Below, one piece after another: positions 43,470 through 55,102 of a stretch of DNA of 64,000 nt. The position numbers were made by a program, and so were the translations under genes. Where the stretch lies: assembly GCA_029876055.1 (NCBI GenBank), contig CM056874.1, forward strand, positions 4,464,001-4,528,000, in the 5' to 3' direction. Numbering within the stretch: the stretch's first letter is position 1; the number at the start of each line of letters is the position of its first letter. Below the pieces are notes generated by a model that was given only the letters and a program-made list of their open reading frames with translations, made no database searches and was not told the origin of the DNA. This DNA is from Madurella fahalii (Eukaryota > Ascomycota > Sordariomycetes > Sordariales).

Positions 43470-45242
43470 ATGATGCGGTCTCTGCTGCCCAAAATGGGGG
43501 CACTCGGCCGCGGCCCGAGGGCTTTCCCCAAACTACACTCGGCTCGAGCAGTCGGCTCACTCCCCCGGCTACAGGCCCAGGTCGCCGAGATTCGCAAGGG
43601 TCCCGAGGAAGCCGAGAATATTCCGCCGCCGTTCGCCCAGACGCCGGCTCGTGGCACGGTTTCCACGGTTCGCCCGGTGGTGACCGGGATGCCGCAGGGT
43701 GACGAGTTCTGGCGCAAGGTGCCGTTGTGGGAAAACGTCTCTGCTGCTGATTTCCTTTCTTATCGCTGGAGTGTAAGTCTGGGCGTAATCCTCCAACAAC
43801 CCCCCCACCCCGGCCCCCAACGTCCCCATGGATGAGTTATACTTATTTCTGTCGTTGCTCCTTAGGTCGCCAATACCGTACAAGGCACGCCTAAACTGCT
43901 CAAGTTTCTCCAGGCTGTTGTCCCCGAGGAGGTACCGTACGACAAGTCTGGCACACGGATGCAGACTCGCGATGAGTTTATCAAGGACGTCTTTGAGGGC
44001 GTGACTGCTGCCACTATGGCCATTCGCATAACGTGGGTGACTCCGGCGAGGCCGGCCGAGGACCGCGCTCCTGTTTGCTGATGCTTGGTAGGCCGTATAT
44101 GATGAGCCGGGTGAACTGGATGGACCCTCGGCACGACCCCATCATTCGCCAATTCCTCCCCTTGAAGTCAGTCATGGTGCCAGATCACCCGAAGCTCGTC
44201 CTTGATTCTCTCCATGAGGAGGCGGATTCGCCGGTCAAGGGCCTCGTGCACCGGTATCCCGACAAGGCACTCTTCCTTCGTAAGTCGGATGTCTGCCTCA
44301 TCCCGGATTGTACGACGTTCGGCTAACGTGCGGCAGCAACTTCGGTTTGCCCGACATACTGCATGTTTTGCACGCGTTCGTATGCGGTGGGAGCAGATAC
44401 CGACACTGTGACGAAAGCGTCGCTCAAACCAACCCGCAAGCGTTGGGAGGAGGCGTTTGCGTACATTGAGAGCCAGCCTGGTCTGCAAGACATTGTCGTC
44501 TCGGGTGGCGACTCGTACTACCTGCAGCCGGAGCAGCTCAGGCTCATCGGCGAGCGGCTGATCGGCATGCCGAACATCAAGCGCTTCCGGTTCGCGTCCA
44601 AGGGGCTCGCGGTCGCTCCGACACGAGTGCTTGACGAGTCTGACGGATGGGTGAATGCGCTGATCGACATTTCCAACCAGGCCAAGCGTGCTGGGAAAGC
44701 CGTGGCTTGGCACACGCACTTCAACCATCCGAACGAGATCTCGTGGATCTCGTCGGCCGCAAGCCAGAAGCTGTTTGAGGAGGGCGTCATGGTGCGCAAC
44801 CAGACGGTTCTCCTCCGGGGAGTCAACGACGACGTGGAGACCATGTCGGCATTGATCCGCGGACTTGCCGACAACAAGATCTTCCCGGTAGGTGGCCCTG
44901 TAAGATCTCTGGCTGGCATTTCAGCAACTGACTGAGGCACAGTATTATGTCTACCAATGCGACATGGTCGAGCGAGTTGAGCATCTGCGGACGCCACTTC
45001 AAACCATCCTGGACCTGGAGGCAAAGATCCGGGGCTCGATTGCAGGCTTCATGATGCCTTCGTTTGTCGTCGACCTTCCCGGGGGCGGCGGAAAGAGGCT
45101 GGCATGTTCGTACCAGTCATACGACCGAACCACGGGCATCTCGACGTACACGGCCCCTGCCGTCACGGGCCGCGACAAAGAGAACAAGGTGTACGAGTAT
45201 TACGACCCCATCGACTCGCTGCCCGGAAATACGCCCCTCTAG
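43470..45242 (+). CDS. Lysine 2,3-aminomutase-like radical SAM/PLP enzyme, probably mitochondrial
   Basis: Exons 43470-43772, 43866-44032, 44092-44279, 44337-44887 and 44943-45242 encode 502 residues. The radical SAM motif is C224-X3-C228-X2-C231 (CPTYCMFC). The PLP lysine is K454 in DLPGGGGK. The two acidic residues that hold the substrate amino group in the clostridial enzyme (D293 and D330 there) correspond to D410 in YQCDM and D447; the 37- and 7-residue spacings are the same. The family interconverts L-lysine and L-beta-lysine using SAM, PLP and a 4Fe-4S cluster. Residues 1-36 are rich in Arg, Leu, Ser and lack acids, suggesting mitochondrial import. Fungal members are bacterial-like in origin (family knowledge); here the gene has four normal introns. 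Substrate is inferred, not proven. Confidence 0.9.
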
Positions 45243-48115
45243 ATTCCAGGGAATGCTTTCTGTAGTCGTTAGTCCATGAGAGCGCCAAGCGGGGCGGCCA
45301 ATTTAGCTTAGGTAGTATGAAGGCCCAGTTCTTTTAGTCCCCAGCCGGCTGTTCACACTCCAGACTGGTGCTCTCATGTTGAGGTTGGGCGTAACTGGCG
45401 TAGTCCTGAATGATGGCTGGCTGGGGGGAAAGATAAAAATAAAACAAATTAAAAAAAAAAAAAAAAATTGGCTTTGTAATGTCGAGACGTTAGTTCAGGA
45501 GGACGTCAGAGGCGGAGAGGATCCCGATCATTTTCGGAAGCTGTTGGTGAGGGACTGTATGAGAGTGCATATGTCGTCAGCTAAACCGTTCTAGTGTACT
45601 GAACGAAGGTAGACGCCCTCCAATCTTGGCTGGCGGGGCACTTTTATGCTTGAATTCGGCAGCCGTGTTATGATTGGCTGCCACATGCCTGGGCCCGTTG
45701 TCAAAGTCCCTGCCAAACTCTTGCATCCAGCAAAGACCCCGTGATCACAAGGCAGATTGAAACCCTCTCGGTACCAGTCGTTCTACTAAATGCAACAACT
45801 CCAAGACACAGACAAACTGCACACTACCTTAGGTATCCATCGGGCCGACCTCACTGCCAACCTACGAAAACCGTGAGAAACTTATACCAACCTTCTGTCT
45901 GCATCCCTCTTTGTTGTTTTTTTTCCAACTATATCATGTTGTTCCAACATCGCTCTCATGAATTGACTATATCTCTTCAAGCATAGCCATATTTGAACAT
46001 ATTTATTACCTTTGCCTAACCTCGGCAACTCGCCTATCAAAAGTGATAGTAATATATTTTATGGTTCCTTTTCCTTTTTCTCCTCATTCTGTAAAGGAGA
46101 AAAGTTATCGACTCAGCGGATTCCCAGACGAGGCTCTGTATTGCCACGATGTACTGCGCCCTCTAGCGCTTCACGTGTCTGTGGTTCTTACAGAGGACCC
46201 TCGATGCACTTGCTCGATGGATGAAGTGTGGGAGCTGAGCGGTGTATACCCAAAGACATATTGCAACGCTGTCTGACGCCCTTGGACCCCAAGCTTCAAC
46301 TAGCGCCCGTGAGTCGCCTAAATGGGCAGCCGCATTGAGCCCCCAAACATCGGTTGCAGACTGTTGGAACCTCCCCCGGGTAAACGAAAGGGGTAGCTTG
46401 GCAGCACGATCCGAGGTTGGGCAGAATGCGAGGCCGGTCGACCTTGGGTCACACAAGACACTTTCCGTGCCTCTGTCTCGCATATGCCCGCTGCTCGTCT
46501 GTTTCCTAATACCTGGTTTGAAAGGAAACACAAAGTCGAACGAGGAACATTGGGAAGCCACCCCTCGGGCCCAAGGCCAGCTTCTACATTAGAAAAAAAG
46601 AGAGAACGGCCTGGCCCTGCTTCAACACAGTACAGAATACAGACCGGGGATGGACGTTACACGGAGCTCAGGGAGAAACACACCGAAACTTCGACCCGAG
46701 AAATGGCGGTGAGTCCATACTGGGCTCTGTAGGCACAGGCGACATCTTCGGATGAAGACCTCGAGTTTCGAGGATTTGCCCCGGCGGAGACGGCGATGTT
46801 TCAACTTGCGGATCCCGCAGCGGTGCTTGGAAGCAGCGGGAAGCAGGCATGCTGCAGGGACTCGGAGAGAGCGTGTCCGGCCACCCCTCCACGTGTTAAG
46901 ACAACGCGAGCGAAGATCGGACCGCCCCGGCGAGACGAGGACGGGTGCTGTACACTGCGCTCCGGAACCTGGATCCGGCATCGTGAGATCTGTTTCATAG
47001 CGCAGCCTCTTTTGCTCACCCTTGCCGGGCACACCATTGCTGTGGGGACATTTTGGGCGGTTTGGCTCCGGCTCGATCGGGCCCCTTAGAGTTCCTAAGG
47101 ATCGCGACTCCACCTGCCAACTCAGCAAAAGGACGGAGGAACATTTTCCACTTCTGCAAGTCGAAGGAGCTCTGCGGGTCTCCTCCATTAGTGCTGTCTC
47201 TCATCCCGCGTGCTGTCCAAACGCGTACGGCATCGGATGCTTGGTTTAGAGCCCTTGCAGCACGGAGAGCCGCCCGAGCGGCCTGGCGGGGGCGGGTCTG
47301 CAGCCTCAACACGCCATCGTTCGAGATATACAACAGGCGTGCGAGCCCACCGAGTTGCCCCAAAGTTATAGCTGTACCTTACCTTAGCCGTGTCCCGTCT
47401 TGGCTTCGTCAACGATCGCTGGAACGCGTACTGCATAGTAGGGAGGCGCAACCTTGCAAAACACGCTCACACCATAGCAAGGTAACGCTAACTGAAAGGA
47501 TCAATTTGTGTTGCTGGTTCGCAGAGGGCAGAAAGATGCAGCCCCATCCCAACTGGCCAGCTGGGCTCTTTTGGCCCCGGGACTGCATAGGTTCCGTGCC
47601 TCTCCGTGCCGCACAGCTTAAGCCGGGGCTCAGGCAAGCAGCCATCCTCGGATATTTTGGGACGCGCAAACATGTCATGGCAGCGTTGATAAGGCAGCTC
47701 GTACCCCAGGCACCTTATTGGGGAATTTTAATTAAGACAAACCCACGCGTGTGCCGTGCACGATACGGTGGACGGAAGCCGCCGCCGAGAAATTTTGGAT
47801 TTTGCCAAAGAACGGCGGAACAGCTACATATCCAGCTGCTCATCGCCAGACGGTGGGCTCTCCTCTGTCCCGGCACATTGTCGTCCCTAGCGAGACCTCG
47901 TCATTATCTCAGAGAAATCGGGTGGATTGGCGCGTTGGAGATGATGTTTACGTGACCCGCATCCGAAAAAAATACGTCTTTTCTTCGATTCCGCGGGTGA
48001 GCGCCGACACCCCCCTGGTCGGTCTTCTCCGTCCCACTCTCGGCTGGCTGGGGCCCTTGAAGAAAAGCAGCAGGGGGACTCGGGGCTCCAGTGCTGGTGC
48101 CAGCTAGTAGGCGAG
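45243..48115. other. Gene-poor 2.9 kb region
   Basis: The 3' flank of the aminomutase and the long upstream region of the next gene. It carries a 17-base A run at 45451-45467. The plus-strand frame of 300 codons at 47053-47955 shows no domains or splice support and was rejected. Confidence 0.5.
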
Positions 48116-51100
48116 ATGGGCAACCAAACGCCCCTGGGCGCTGCCCCTGCCGCCCCAGAAGAGGTTCGCCCTATTTCCAGATGGGCGAGTCCAGCGGCTC
48201 CCAATGAAGCGATGGGCCCCCTTGTCGACGCCCACAACGCTCATGACATGCCCTACGATCAGTGGATGCCCGGGCTGATCCCGGCGTCAGACGCCAGGGC
48301 AGGAACCCCGTCAGGTCATCCGTTGTTGGAAGAACCCTTGACTCCCCAGACATCTATGAGCTTCGATCCCAGCGTTTCCAGTCTGCAGCTTCCTTTCTTC
48401 ATCAGCGACTCGGGCGAATCTCACTCGGATCCGTCTTCACATCTTCCTCGGCGGCGGACGGCCTGTCAGAACCCTAATCCGAGCATCGCTCCCCACGCCA
48501 ACTGCCTCCCGCTCTTCTACACCTTTTACCTCTCCCCCTCGGCATCGAGAACGAGCGTGGCTTCCAGCTCGTGGTCGTCGGACCTCAGCAGCAGCGACAG
48601 CCGAGAGACGCAGAGCACCATGCCTTGGCCGGCCCTCGATTCTCCGGCGGACCCCTTCGTCACACCGGGCACGGCCGACGGCTCTGCAACATCAGCGTGC
48701 GCTCCAGCAGATGCGACGGCTAACAGCAATGCGACTCAACAGCGCCCGCATACGGCGGACAGTGGAAGAAACGAGCGGTCGACCAGCCCTTTAATATTCA
48801 CGCGCTGGGCAAGACGGCATCACCACCACGGCCACAGCCATCACGATGGGCAGGAACCTCGAATGCTGAAAGGGCCGGGCCGTGGTCTGGCAGAGCGGAA
48901 ATCGAACAGCAAGAGCAGCCCGAAACGATCGGGGCGCTCGAGATCCAACAGCATCCAAAAGCGACAGCCCCAAGCCGGGACGGTCCCACAGATGACGCGG
49001 GAAGAATTCGAGGCTCTGCCACTGGCGATACAACGAAAGGTGTGTGGAAAAACTTTTGTTTCCCTCTGTTATTTTGTCTGTTTTTTTGTTTTTTTTTGTC
49101 TTTTTTTTTTATTAGTCGCTTGCTTTTTTATTTTCGTCAATCTCAGATCGTGGAGCACGGTCGCTGCAAGATAACCGTGGTTGGGTGCTTGGACCAAACT
49201 CTGTTCTCGACTCGGTTTAGCAAGCAGCCAATGACCCCCCAGAAAAGGAAAAAAAGGAGGAAAAAAAAAAAAAAAAAAAGAGGAAAACCAAAATATCCCA
49301 CGCCATCTCACACCCACCTCTGCCGCCATTGGCCTCTTTCCTGCAAGTGCTGGTTCCTGCACCTGATTTCACATTTCACACTGCCTGCATCCAATGGGGA
49401 TCAGCTCTCCTGATTGTTGTTCTCGTGGATGCCACCTTTTACGCGCGACGCGCCTTACTCGCATTGGCGGTCGGCCAGTAAGAGAATCAAGAGGGGCAAG
49501 TATGGAGCACACTCGGCACGGGGGGAGCTAGCGGAGAGCAAAGAGCAAAACATCACTTGACGATGTATCCAAGTCTTTTGACTGGGTGACGAAGTCGTCA
49601 AGCAGCCCCCCACGCCCACTGTTTCTAGCAAGCCACGCACCGGTCGTCCACCAAGCGGTGACCGGTAACAGTCTGTCGCAGCGGGGGAAAGGCATTGATT
49701 CGCCGGGGCTGGTCTGTTGTGCCTGAGAGGGGGGTTGCATGGCGCTCAGCAACCTGCCGCTTCACCGCAGCAGCCTCGGGCCTCTTTGGACCTTAGCACA
49801 TGCAGGTTCCCCCGCGGACCCCTTTTCCTTCCCTGTCCACCCATCAGCTGCGGGATGTGCCTTGCATCCTTAGCCCGTCGAGCTATGATTAATTGTACTT
49901 GATGGGCCCGGGGAAGGTGGGCCAAGTCGGCGACCCCAAATCCCCCCCGGTTTTCTTATCATTGTTGAGCTCTGTCACTAAAACGGCGCTCCTCCCCCCC
50001 GGCTTCTAGTACTTCTCAACGCTCGAACGGCTTCGTTTTGCCCAGGAATCCGGCCTCGTCGACGGCATCTCGCAGCACTACGACGACATCTCCAACTTCA
50101 AGCGCCGGAAGCCCCGCCAGGACCACCGCGTCTCGGACCATCTCATCGGTCGATCTCGCCGTGGATCCGAGCTCGAGCCTCCGTTTTCCGCCTCTGATTC
50201 GTCATCCTCGGACGCCGGCCTGTCGGACGCAACCGAGGCCGAAGGGTTCAGCCGCGAGACACAGGTCGTCCTTGCGAGGCGCCTGCGCGCGAGCGTCATC
50301 CTCGACGCTGCCGACGAGGCGGTATATAAACTTAGCCAGCAGGCCAGCTGGAGAGACGAGCCGGCCGCCCTCGACGCGCTCGACGCGCTCGACGCCCTCA
50401 CCCCACCTCTCTCGCCCCGACGGAACAGCATGGATTCGCTCCAAGGTCTCAGGAAGCAATTCGGTCAAACCGGCGACGGCCATGTGCCCCAGTCATTCTA
50501 CGACAGCTTTCGGTGGCTAGACGAGGAGGAGGACCTGGACCTGCGCCTCTTCCTAGACGACTACCACGCGAACCTGCGAGAAGGAGTCGCTTCGACGGCC
50601 AAGCAACAACGGCCTTCGTTCCGTCGCCATCTGTCAATATCCAAACTTCCGTTTGGTCGAACCTCGGTTTCGCTAAGCAGGCCGGTAACCAAGGATGCCA
50701 CCACACCAGCATCACCGGCCCACAGCCCGACCAACAGCGTTTCGAACTCCGTGACTCACACTAGGCGCAAATCGCGCGCCTTGTCGCTGATCACGTCAAA
50801 ACATGCCTCTCAACCGCCCATCACTGCTTTCGATCCCGCGGCGGCACACTATCAGGACCCCGAAGCACGACTGAAGTTGCGGGTATACCTTGCCTCGCCC
50901 CAAAAGTTTGACGAGGCCGTCGAGTTTGGGTTCCCATCGGCAGACGTGCTCTCGCCGGCGGCGCAGTTAGGCGGGGAAAGCTCGGCACTTGCTCGTCGGC
51001 AATCTAGGCAACAGCAGGCAGATCCCTCTTTAAACATGGGGACGTTCCTGGCGGACGACGACGACGACGACGACGACAATGACGACGATAAACTATCCCT

Positions 51101-51551
51101 CAACAGCGACCAGCCCTCGCTAGCCGATCCCGACTCTCCCAAGACGCCAGAACCCTTCGAGGGCAAGGTTGGTGGTCTCCGACACACCCGCCTTGCCTCG
51201 GCAGATCCCATTTTTGCTAAAGAATTTGGAACGAAGGGCCTGGAAATTGGTGCTTACGCCCAGGCACCTGCATCATCACGTGAGATGACCCTCCGCATGA
51301 CGCTGACAAGGCCGGACCTCCGCGCCCACGAGGACGAGATTTACGGTTGGCAGCAGAGGAGCGTCTACCAGCAGCACAGCCGACGCCCGACGGCTTTGGC
51401 ATCGATGGCCACCGAGGCTAGCGGCGCATACCTGGCCCACGGACTACACAAGGAGAGTTTGGAAAAGTTCCCCGTCATGGACCATTGGAATGCGACCACG
51501 GCCGATAAGGGCGTCATGAAGCGGCTCTGGAACCGTGTACGGCGTGGCTGA
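48116..51551 (+). CDS. Unrecognised fungal protein with conserved EFEALPLAIQRKYFSTLERL motif (821 aa)
   Basis: Exons 48116-49039 and 50010-51551 give 821 residues; the 970-base intron is unusually long (GTGTGT to TTCTAG, phase 0). I do not recognise the function. The N-terminal 290 residues are Ser/Pro-rich with a His-rich patch (RRHHHHGHSHH) and a basic Ser/Arg region. A conserved-looking block starting MTREEFEALPLAIQRK spans the splice junction into YFSTLERLRFAQ. Later parts are a three-fold Leu-Asp-Ala repeat, an acidic helix FRWLDEEEDLDLRLFLDDYH, an Asp run encoded at 51055-51090, and a C-terminal block KFPVMDHWNATTADKGVMKRLW. No signal peptide or membrane helix is seen. A disordered regulatory protein is likely. 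The exact conservation of the block across the junction supports the splice. Confidence 0.75.
49040..50009 (+). other. 970-base intron of the 821-residue protein gene
   Basis: It opens GTGTGT after CAACGAAAG and closes TTCTAG before TACTTC. It contains T runs near 49081-49110 and a 19-base A run at 49261-49279. A small extra exon inside cannot be excluded. Confidence 0.7.
49261..49279. repeat. Poly-A run in the long intron
   Basis: Nineteen A residues flanked by purine-rich sequence, inside the 970-base intron. Confidence 0.8.
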
Positions 51552-52905
51552 GGAATATCCTACGCCGGTAGGGGTTGTTAGCGTTTCTTCGGCCTATCAC
51601 TCTTTCTCCTCCTCCCACCTTCACCCCAGGGCCGCACCGTGGTCCAGTTCTCTACCCTCCGTGCAACCGCCTCTCACCACTTTTCCCCGATTTATCGCCT
51701 GTCGATATCTCCCGAAAGCGTACGGGCCGCCACTTGGGACACTTTCGTCCGGCGGCCGATTAACTCTGCAATTATTCTCTAACTCCGAAAATGCTCCTGT
51801 GCGAAGGAAGCTGAAGTCCATCATATGCATTCCCCTATACTTTCCTAATATCTTTCTCTTCTTTTCTAGCAAGATTTGCAAGGCGTTGGCAGGTTTTCTC
51901 ATACATTTCGCATGTCATTCTGGTGGATTAGAGCGGTCTTTTGCGTCTTGGTCTTGTTTACACACGTCTAGCATCCATCTCACGATGAGTTTTTCTTCTT
52001 TTTTTTATTATATTCATGGAGGCGTTTGCGACATTATCATAGCGAGAGAATAACTTAAAAAAGTTTGGGTATCGGCCGGCCCTGGGTCACATATCGACTT
52101 ACTCTTCGCTCTGGTCTCCGTTTCCCTCTCTGCGTTCCCCTCTCTGCTCGGCCCCAGGATAATGTTACCTTGTGATGTCGATTCCTCACTCATCCTCACT
52201 CATGCACACACTAACACCAATGGAAGGAGGGATGGTCCACGGCAGCAGTCCCAAGCGCAATGCATGCCAAGAGGCTCTGTGAGGCTGCAGGCGGCACTAA
52301 CATGGAGGCGGCCGGCTCGTGGACTGGATTCCGCGTTCATCAGGCAGGGCGTCTATCCGGGGTGGTTGGACGACCCTAACCACCTTGGCCGTTCCCGCTG
52401 TAGCAGCTATGTGATCTTACCGCGTTGCTATCCGAAGGGGAAAGAAAGAAAATAGAAGGCTCGGCACCAAAGCATCATAGATGCTGAAACTTACATACCG
52501 GGTATATAAACCGCACTAGAGCCAGCCTTGCGCGGGCCCCCGCGGCTCTCAGTGCCTAGAGTACCTGCAGGTGCCCCTGGGGGGGGGGGTTGTCAAGTAC
52601 GGCCGAACCCAGCGCGGCACCATTTGTGAGCTAAACTGAACCTCGTCCCATGAGTAAGCAACTTACAGTCTCATACATCGACAGCACCTTCACATCTTCG
52701 AGACCGACTTGGCCTGTCAACCGCTTGGCGATAATCGGAGGCGACGTGCCTGGTAAGGTAACCTGGGGTTACAGCGTAATTCTTTGTGGAAATATATATA
52801 TCGAGGACGATGCGCCTGTGTGTCTCATTCATCGAGCTCGGAAGCGCAACTTTCAATATCTTAGTTGTTTCCTCATCCCACCAGGTGAAAACCTCCCCGT
52901 CAACC
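51552..52905. other. Intergenic region upstream of the secreted-protein gene
   Basis: A 1.35 kb gap. It includes a TATATAAA element at 52503-52510 and a G run near 52580-52589. No gene is supported. Confidence 0.45.
52503..52510 (+). promoter_or_regulatory. Candidate TATA box
   Basis: TATATAAA lies about 400 bases upstream of the ATG of the frameshifted secreted-protein gene. It could drive that gene if the leader is long. The distance makes this uncertain. Confidence 0.3.
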
Positions 52906-53405
52906 ATGGTCAACATCAAATCCATCTGGCCACCCTGCTGGCATTTAGCCTCACCCTGACCAGAGCGCTACCGGGTCTGCTTGACCGCGATGAAGCGGCA
53001 GTGGAGCTGTCCAGTCGCAACCACACGGACGAGCCGACTCTGGAGGGAAGACAGCAGGCCGATGTTTCGGTCTTGTATTGCATGCATACCCAGTTTGGAA
53101 AACCTTGCCGCCAGGCTGTTGGCAACCTATATACATGCTGTAAGTCAAATCCACTCACCGCGACGAGTGGTTATGAACCGCCGTGATTGTACATCCCAGA
53201 CAATGTCGCTGCCGAGTTCCGCAACCATGGAGGAGCGGAGAAGCCGATTTTCTATGTACCTAGCTTTCTCAGTCAGTGGCCCTTCAAGCCAGTAACCCAG
53301 GTGTTCAACACACCCCTTATGCTACCTATACCCATTTCAACGGACTCCGGCGCCGGCTTCGGTCATGGGCCGCTGTGCCGCATGCTCCTCTCCAGCCTCC
53401 ACTGA
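52906..53405 (+). pseudogene. Small secreted cysteine-containing protein gene with an apparent one-base frameshift
   Basis: An ATG in good context (CAACCATGG) at 52906 starts MVNIKSI and then hits a stop after 17 codons. In the other frame, from 52926, the hydrophobic run LATLLAFSLTLTRA continues as LPGLLDRDEAAVELSS, so together the two frames look like one signal peptide broken by a missing base. The second frame has a clean 60-base intron (GTAAGT at 53140, ACATCCCAG to 53199, phase 1) and ends with TGA at 53405. The mature part would carry four clustered cysteines (CMHTQFGKPC, TCYNVAAEF), an N-glycosylation site (NHT) and a late Cys. I do not recognise the family. A sequencing error is as likely as a true mutation. 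Confidence 0.45.
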
Positions 53406-54659
53406 CGTGACATCAATAGAGCCCTGTGTAATTGGAACGTTGATTGTAATTCTCCGGACATGGTCAGCTCAATCAAACTGTTTACGAGCTGTTACTCGAG
53501 AAAGTTTGGGTGCGCCAAGTCACTACCATGCTCCAGCTACACGAGGTGAAGCTGGCCCTTTCCAAGCCGCTGTCAGTGTCACACCAAAAGACGGCGGCTG
53601 TGAGATTTGTGGCATTCCACACCGGACGGTCTCTCCCATACTTTGGGCTCAGCGCAGCAATCGATATCGCCCACGACGTAACGGGGTGTCCCGCCCCAGG
53701 GTCTGTCACGCGCATTCAGATTTGGCGCTCTCCCCTTCCCATGCCCATTGTTGGGCCATAATACAGCACCAACCGCAGCTTCGGTTAGCTGTCCAATACC
53801 ACGGAATACATATGAACATTGGGGAAAGCAGCTCCGGGCCAAGAAACCTCCAAGCACGGTTCGTTTGCGACCCCGCGAATAGTCCAGCTATTATTATGCC
53901 TGTTTCCGGCGAGGTATCCGCGGTTGCATATCCCCTCCCTGCACCTGTACGGCGTACAGCGTCCAGTCGTGGACAACAGCGCCTGTCAACGTCCATGGGA
54001 CGGCACGGCGACACACACACAGCCAAGGCTGCTAAAGGTGGACTGACCGAGTTGCCCCTCTATCGCTCCGACGACCTGCCCATGTCTAGCACACACACAC
54101 ACGCCACATACAGACACAACAGCCGCTTCAAAGTAAATATTTGGACCCCCCCTCAGCCAGCCTGCTGCAGTCACACAGCTATACCACCTCGCTGTGCGCA
54201 GAGGTCATCTAATCCTGACGTAAGGAAGAACGCAATTTAATCCGGAGGAGAGAGAGGAGGGGGGAGAACGCCGATCCCCAGGCGAGAGGGAGCGAGGTCA
54301 AAGAGCTGTGCCGTGACAATCAATCCATCCTGCCCTGGCCATGGTCCCATGGGTGCCTGGCGTCGATCTCGCCGATGCTGATTAATAAGTGTGCGACCTA
54401 TGAATTATGTTCTGCAACGCTGGACAGGGGCACCCGGAGAGAGGGGGGGGGGGGCAGAGCCATGGGCCGGCGAAGAGACATGCCTGGAGAAGCAGACACA
54501 ACTGTACTACTATGGACAAAAGATCAAGCACGAACATAACGTTCGGCCAAAGAAAAAAAAAAGCATTCTCTATTCTCTAGGCAGCATATGCGCCAACCAC
54601 GTAACATTACTTATATCGTAAGACGGTAGAGGTTAATGTTCTCCGCTTCGTTCCTTGGT

Positions 54660-54680
54660 AGGTGCCTAATGTAGGCACCT
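54660..54680. repeat. Perfect 9-base inverted repeat with 3-base loop
   Basis: AGGTGCCTA, then ATG, then TAGGCACCT. Palindromes built from GGTRCCTA-type units are scattered in many Sordariomycete genomes (general observation). It is non-coding. Confidence 0.8.
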
Positions 54681-54790
54681 GGATATGCTCTTGGCTTCCC
54701 TAATACAGCCCCCCGACAAGTACAGCAAGGAGAGGGTTGTAATGAACAGAACTGGCCCCATACACAAGCTCACGGACAGACACTCGCAGA

Positions 54791-54812
54791 CACACACACA
54801 CACACACACACA
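54791..54812. repeat. CA dinucleotide microsatellite
   Basis: Eleven CA units in a row followed by an imperfect CGCACA tail. It is non-coding and could serve as a length-polymorphic marker. Confidence 0.9.
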
Positions 54813-55102
54813 CGCACAAGCCAACCGAGCCAGCCGTTGCCAACGCATTCGCTTAATCATATCACTATACATCTATCGCTCCCGCCCAGCCTTCAGCCTC
54901 ACTCAACAGCAAATAACACATGCCGCTGAATGAAACCGCATGCTCTTTTTCCCACCTGTAGACCCTCTCCAACCGCAAATCCCCGCCATGGTCACTATCC
55001 ATCCATCCCATCTACATTTCCAAGAGAGAAAAGAAAAAGGAAGAAACCAAGAACCCAGGGTTACTACAAACAACCCAAACCGAAAAAAAAAGAAATCCAT
55101 CG

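Larger units (their letters stand above)
53406..55102. other. Gene-poor 1.7 kb region before VPS10
   Basis: It holds a CA microsatellite, a G run near 54447-54456 and a perfect inverted repeat at 54660-54680. The 291-codon plus-strand frame at 53365-54240 has no ATG-supported domain structure and was rejected. Confidence 0.5.

Noticed and set aside
47053..47955. 300-codon plus-strand open frame
   Set aside because: Long by chance in GC-rich DNA. The peptide is a random-looking mix rich in Arg, Pro and Cys without domains, and overlapping minus-strand frames are equally open.
53365..54240. 291-codon plus-strand open frame
   Set aside because: It overlaps the end of the secreted-protein frame, has no domain signals and is built partly from CA-rich repeats.
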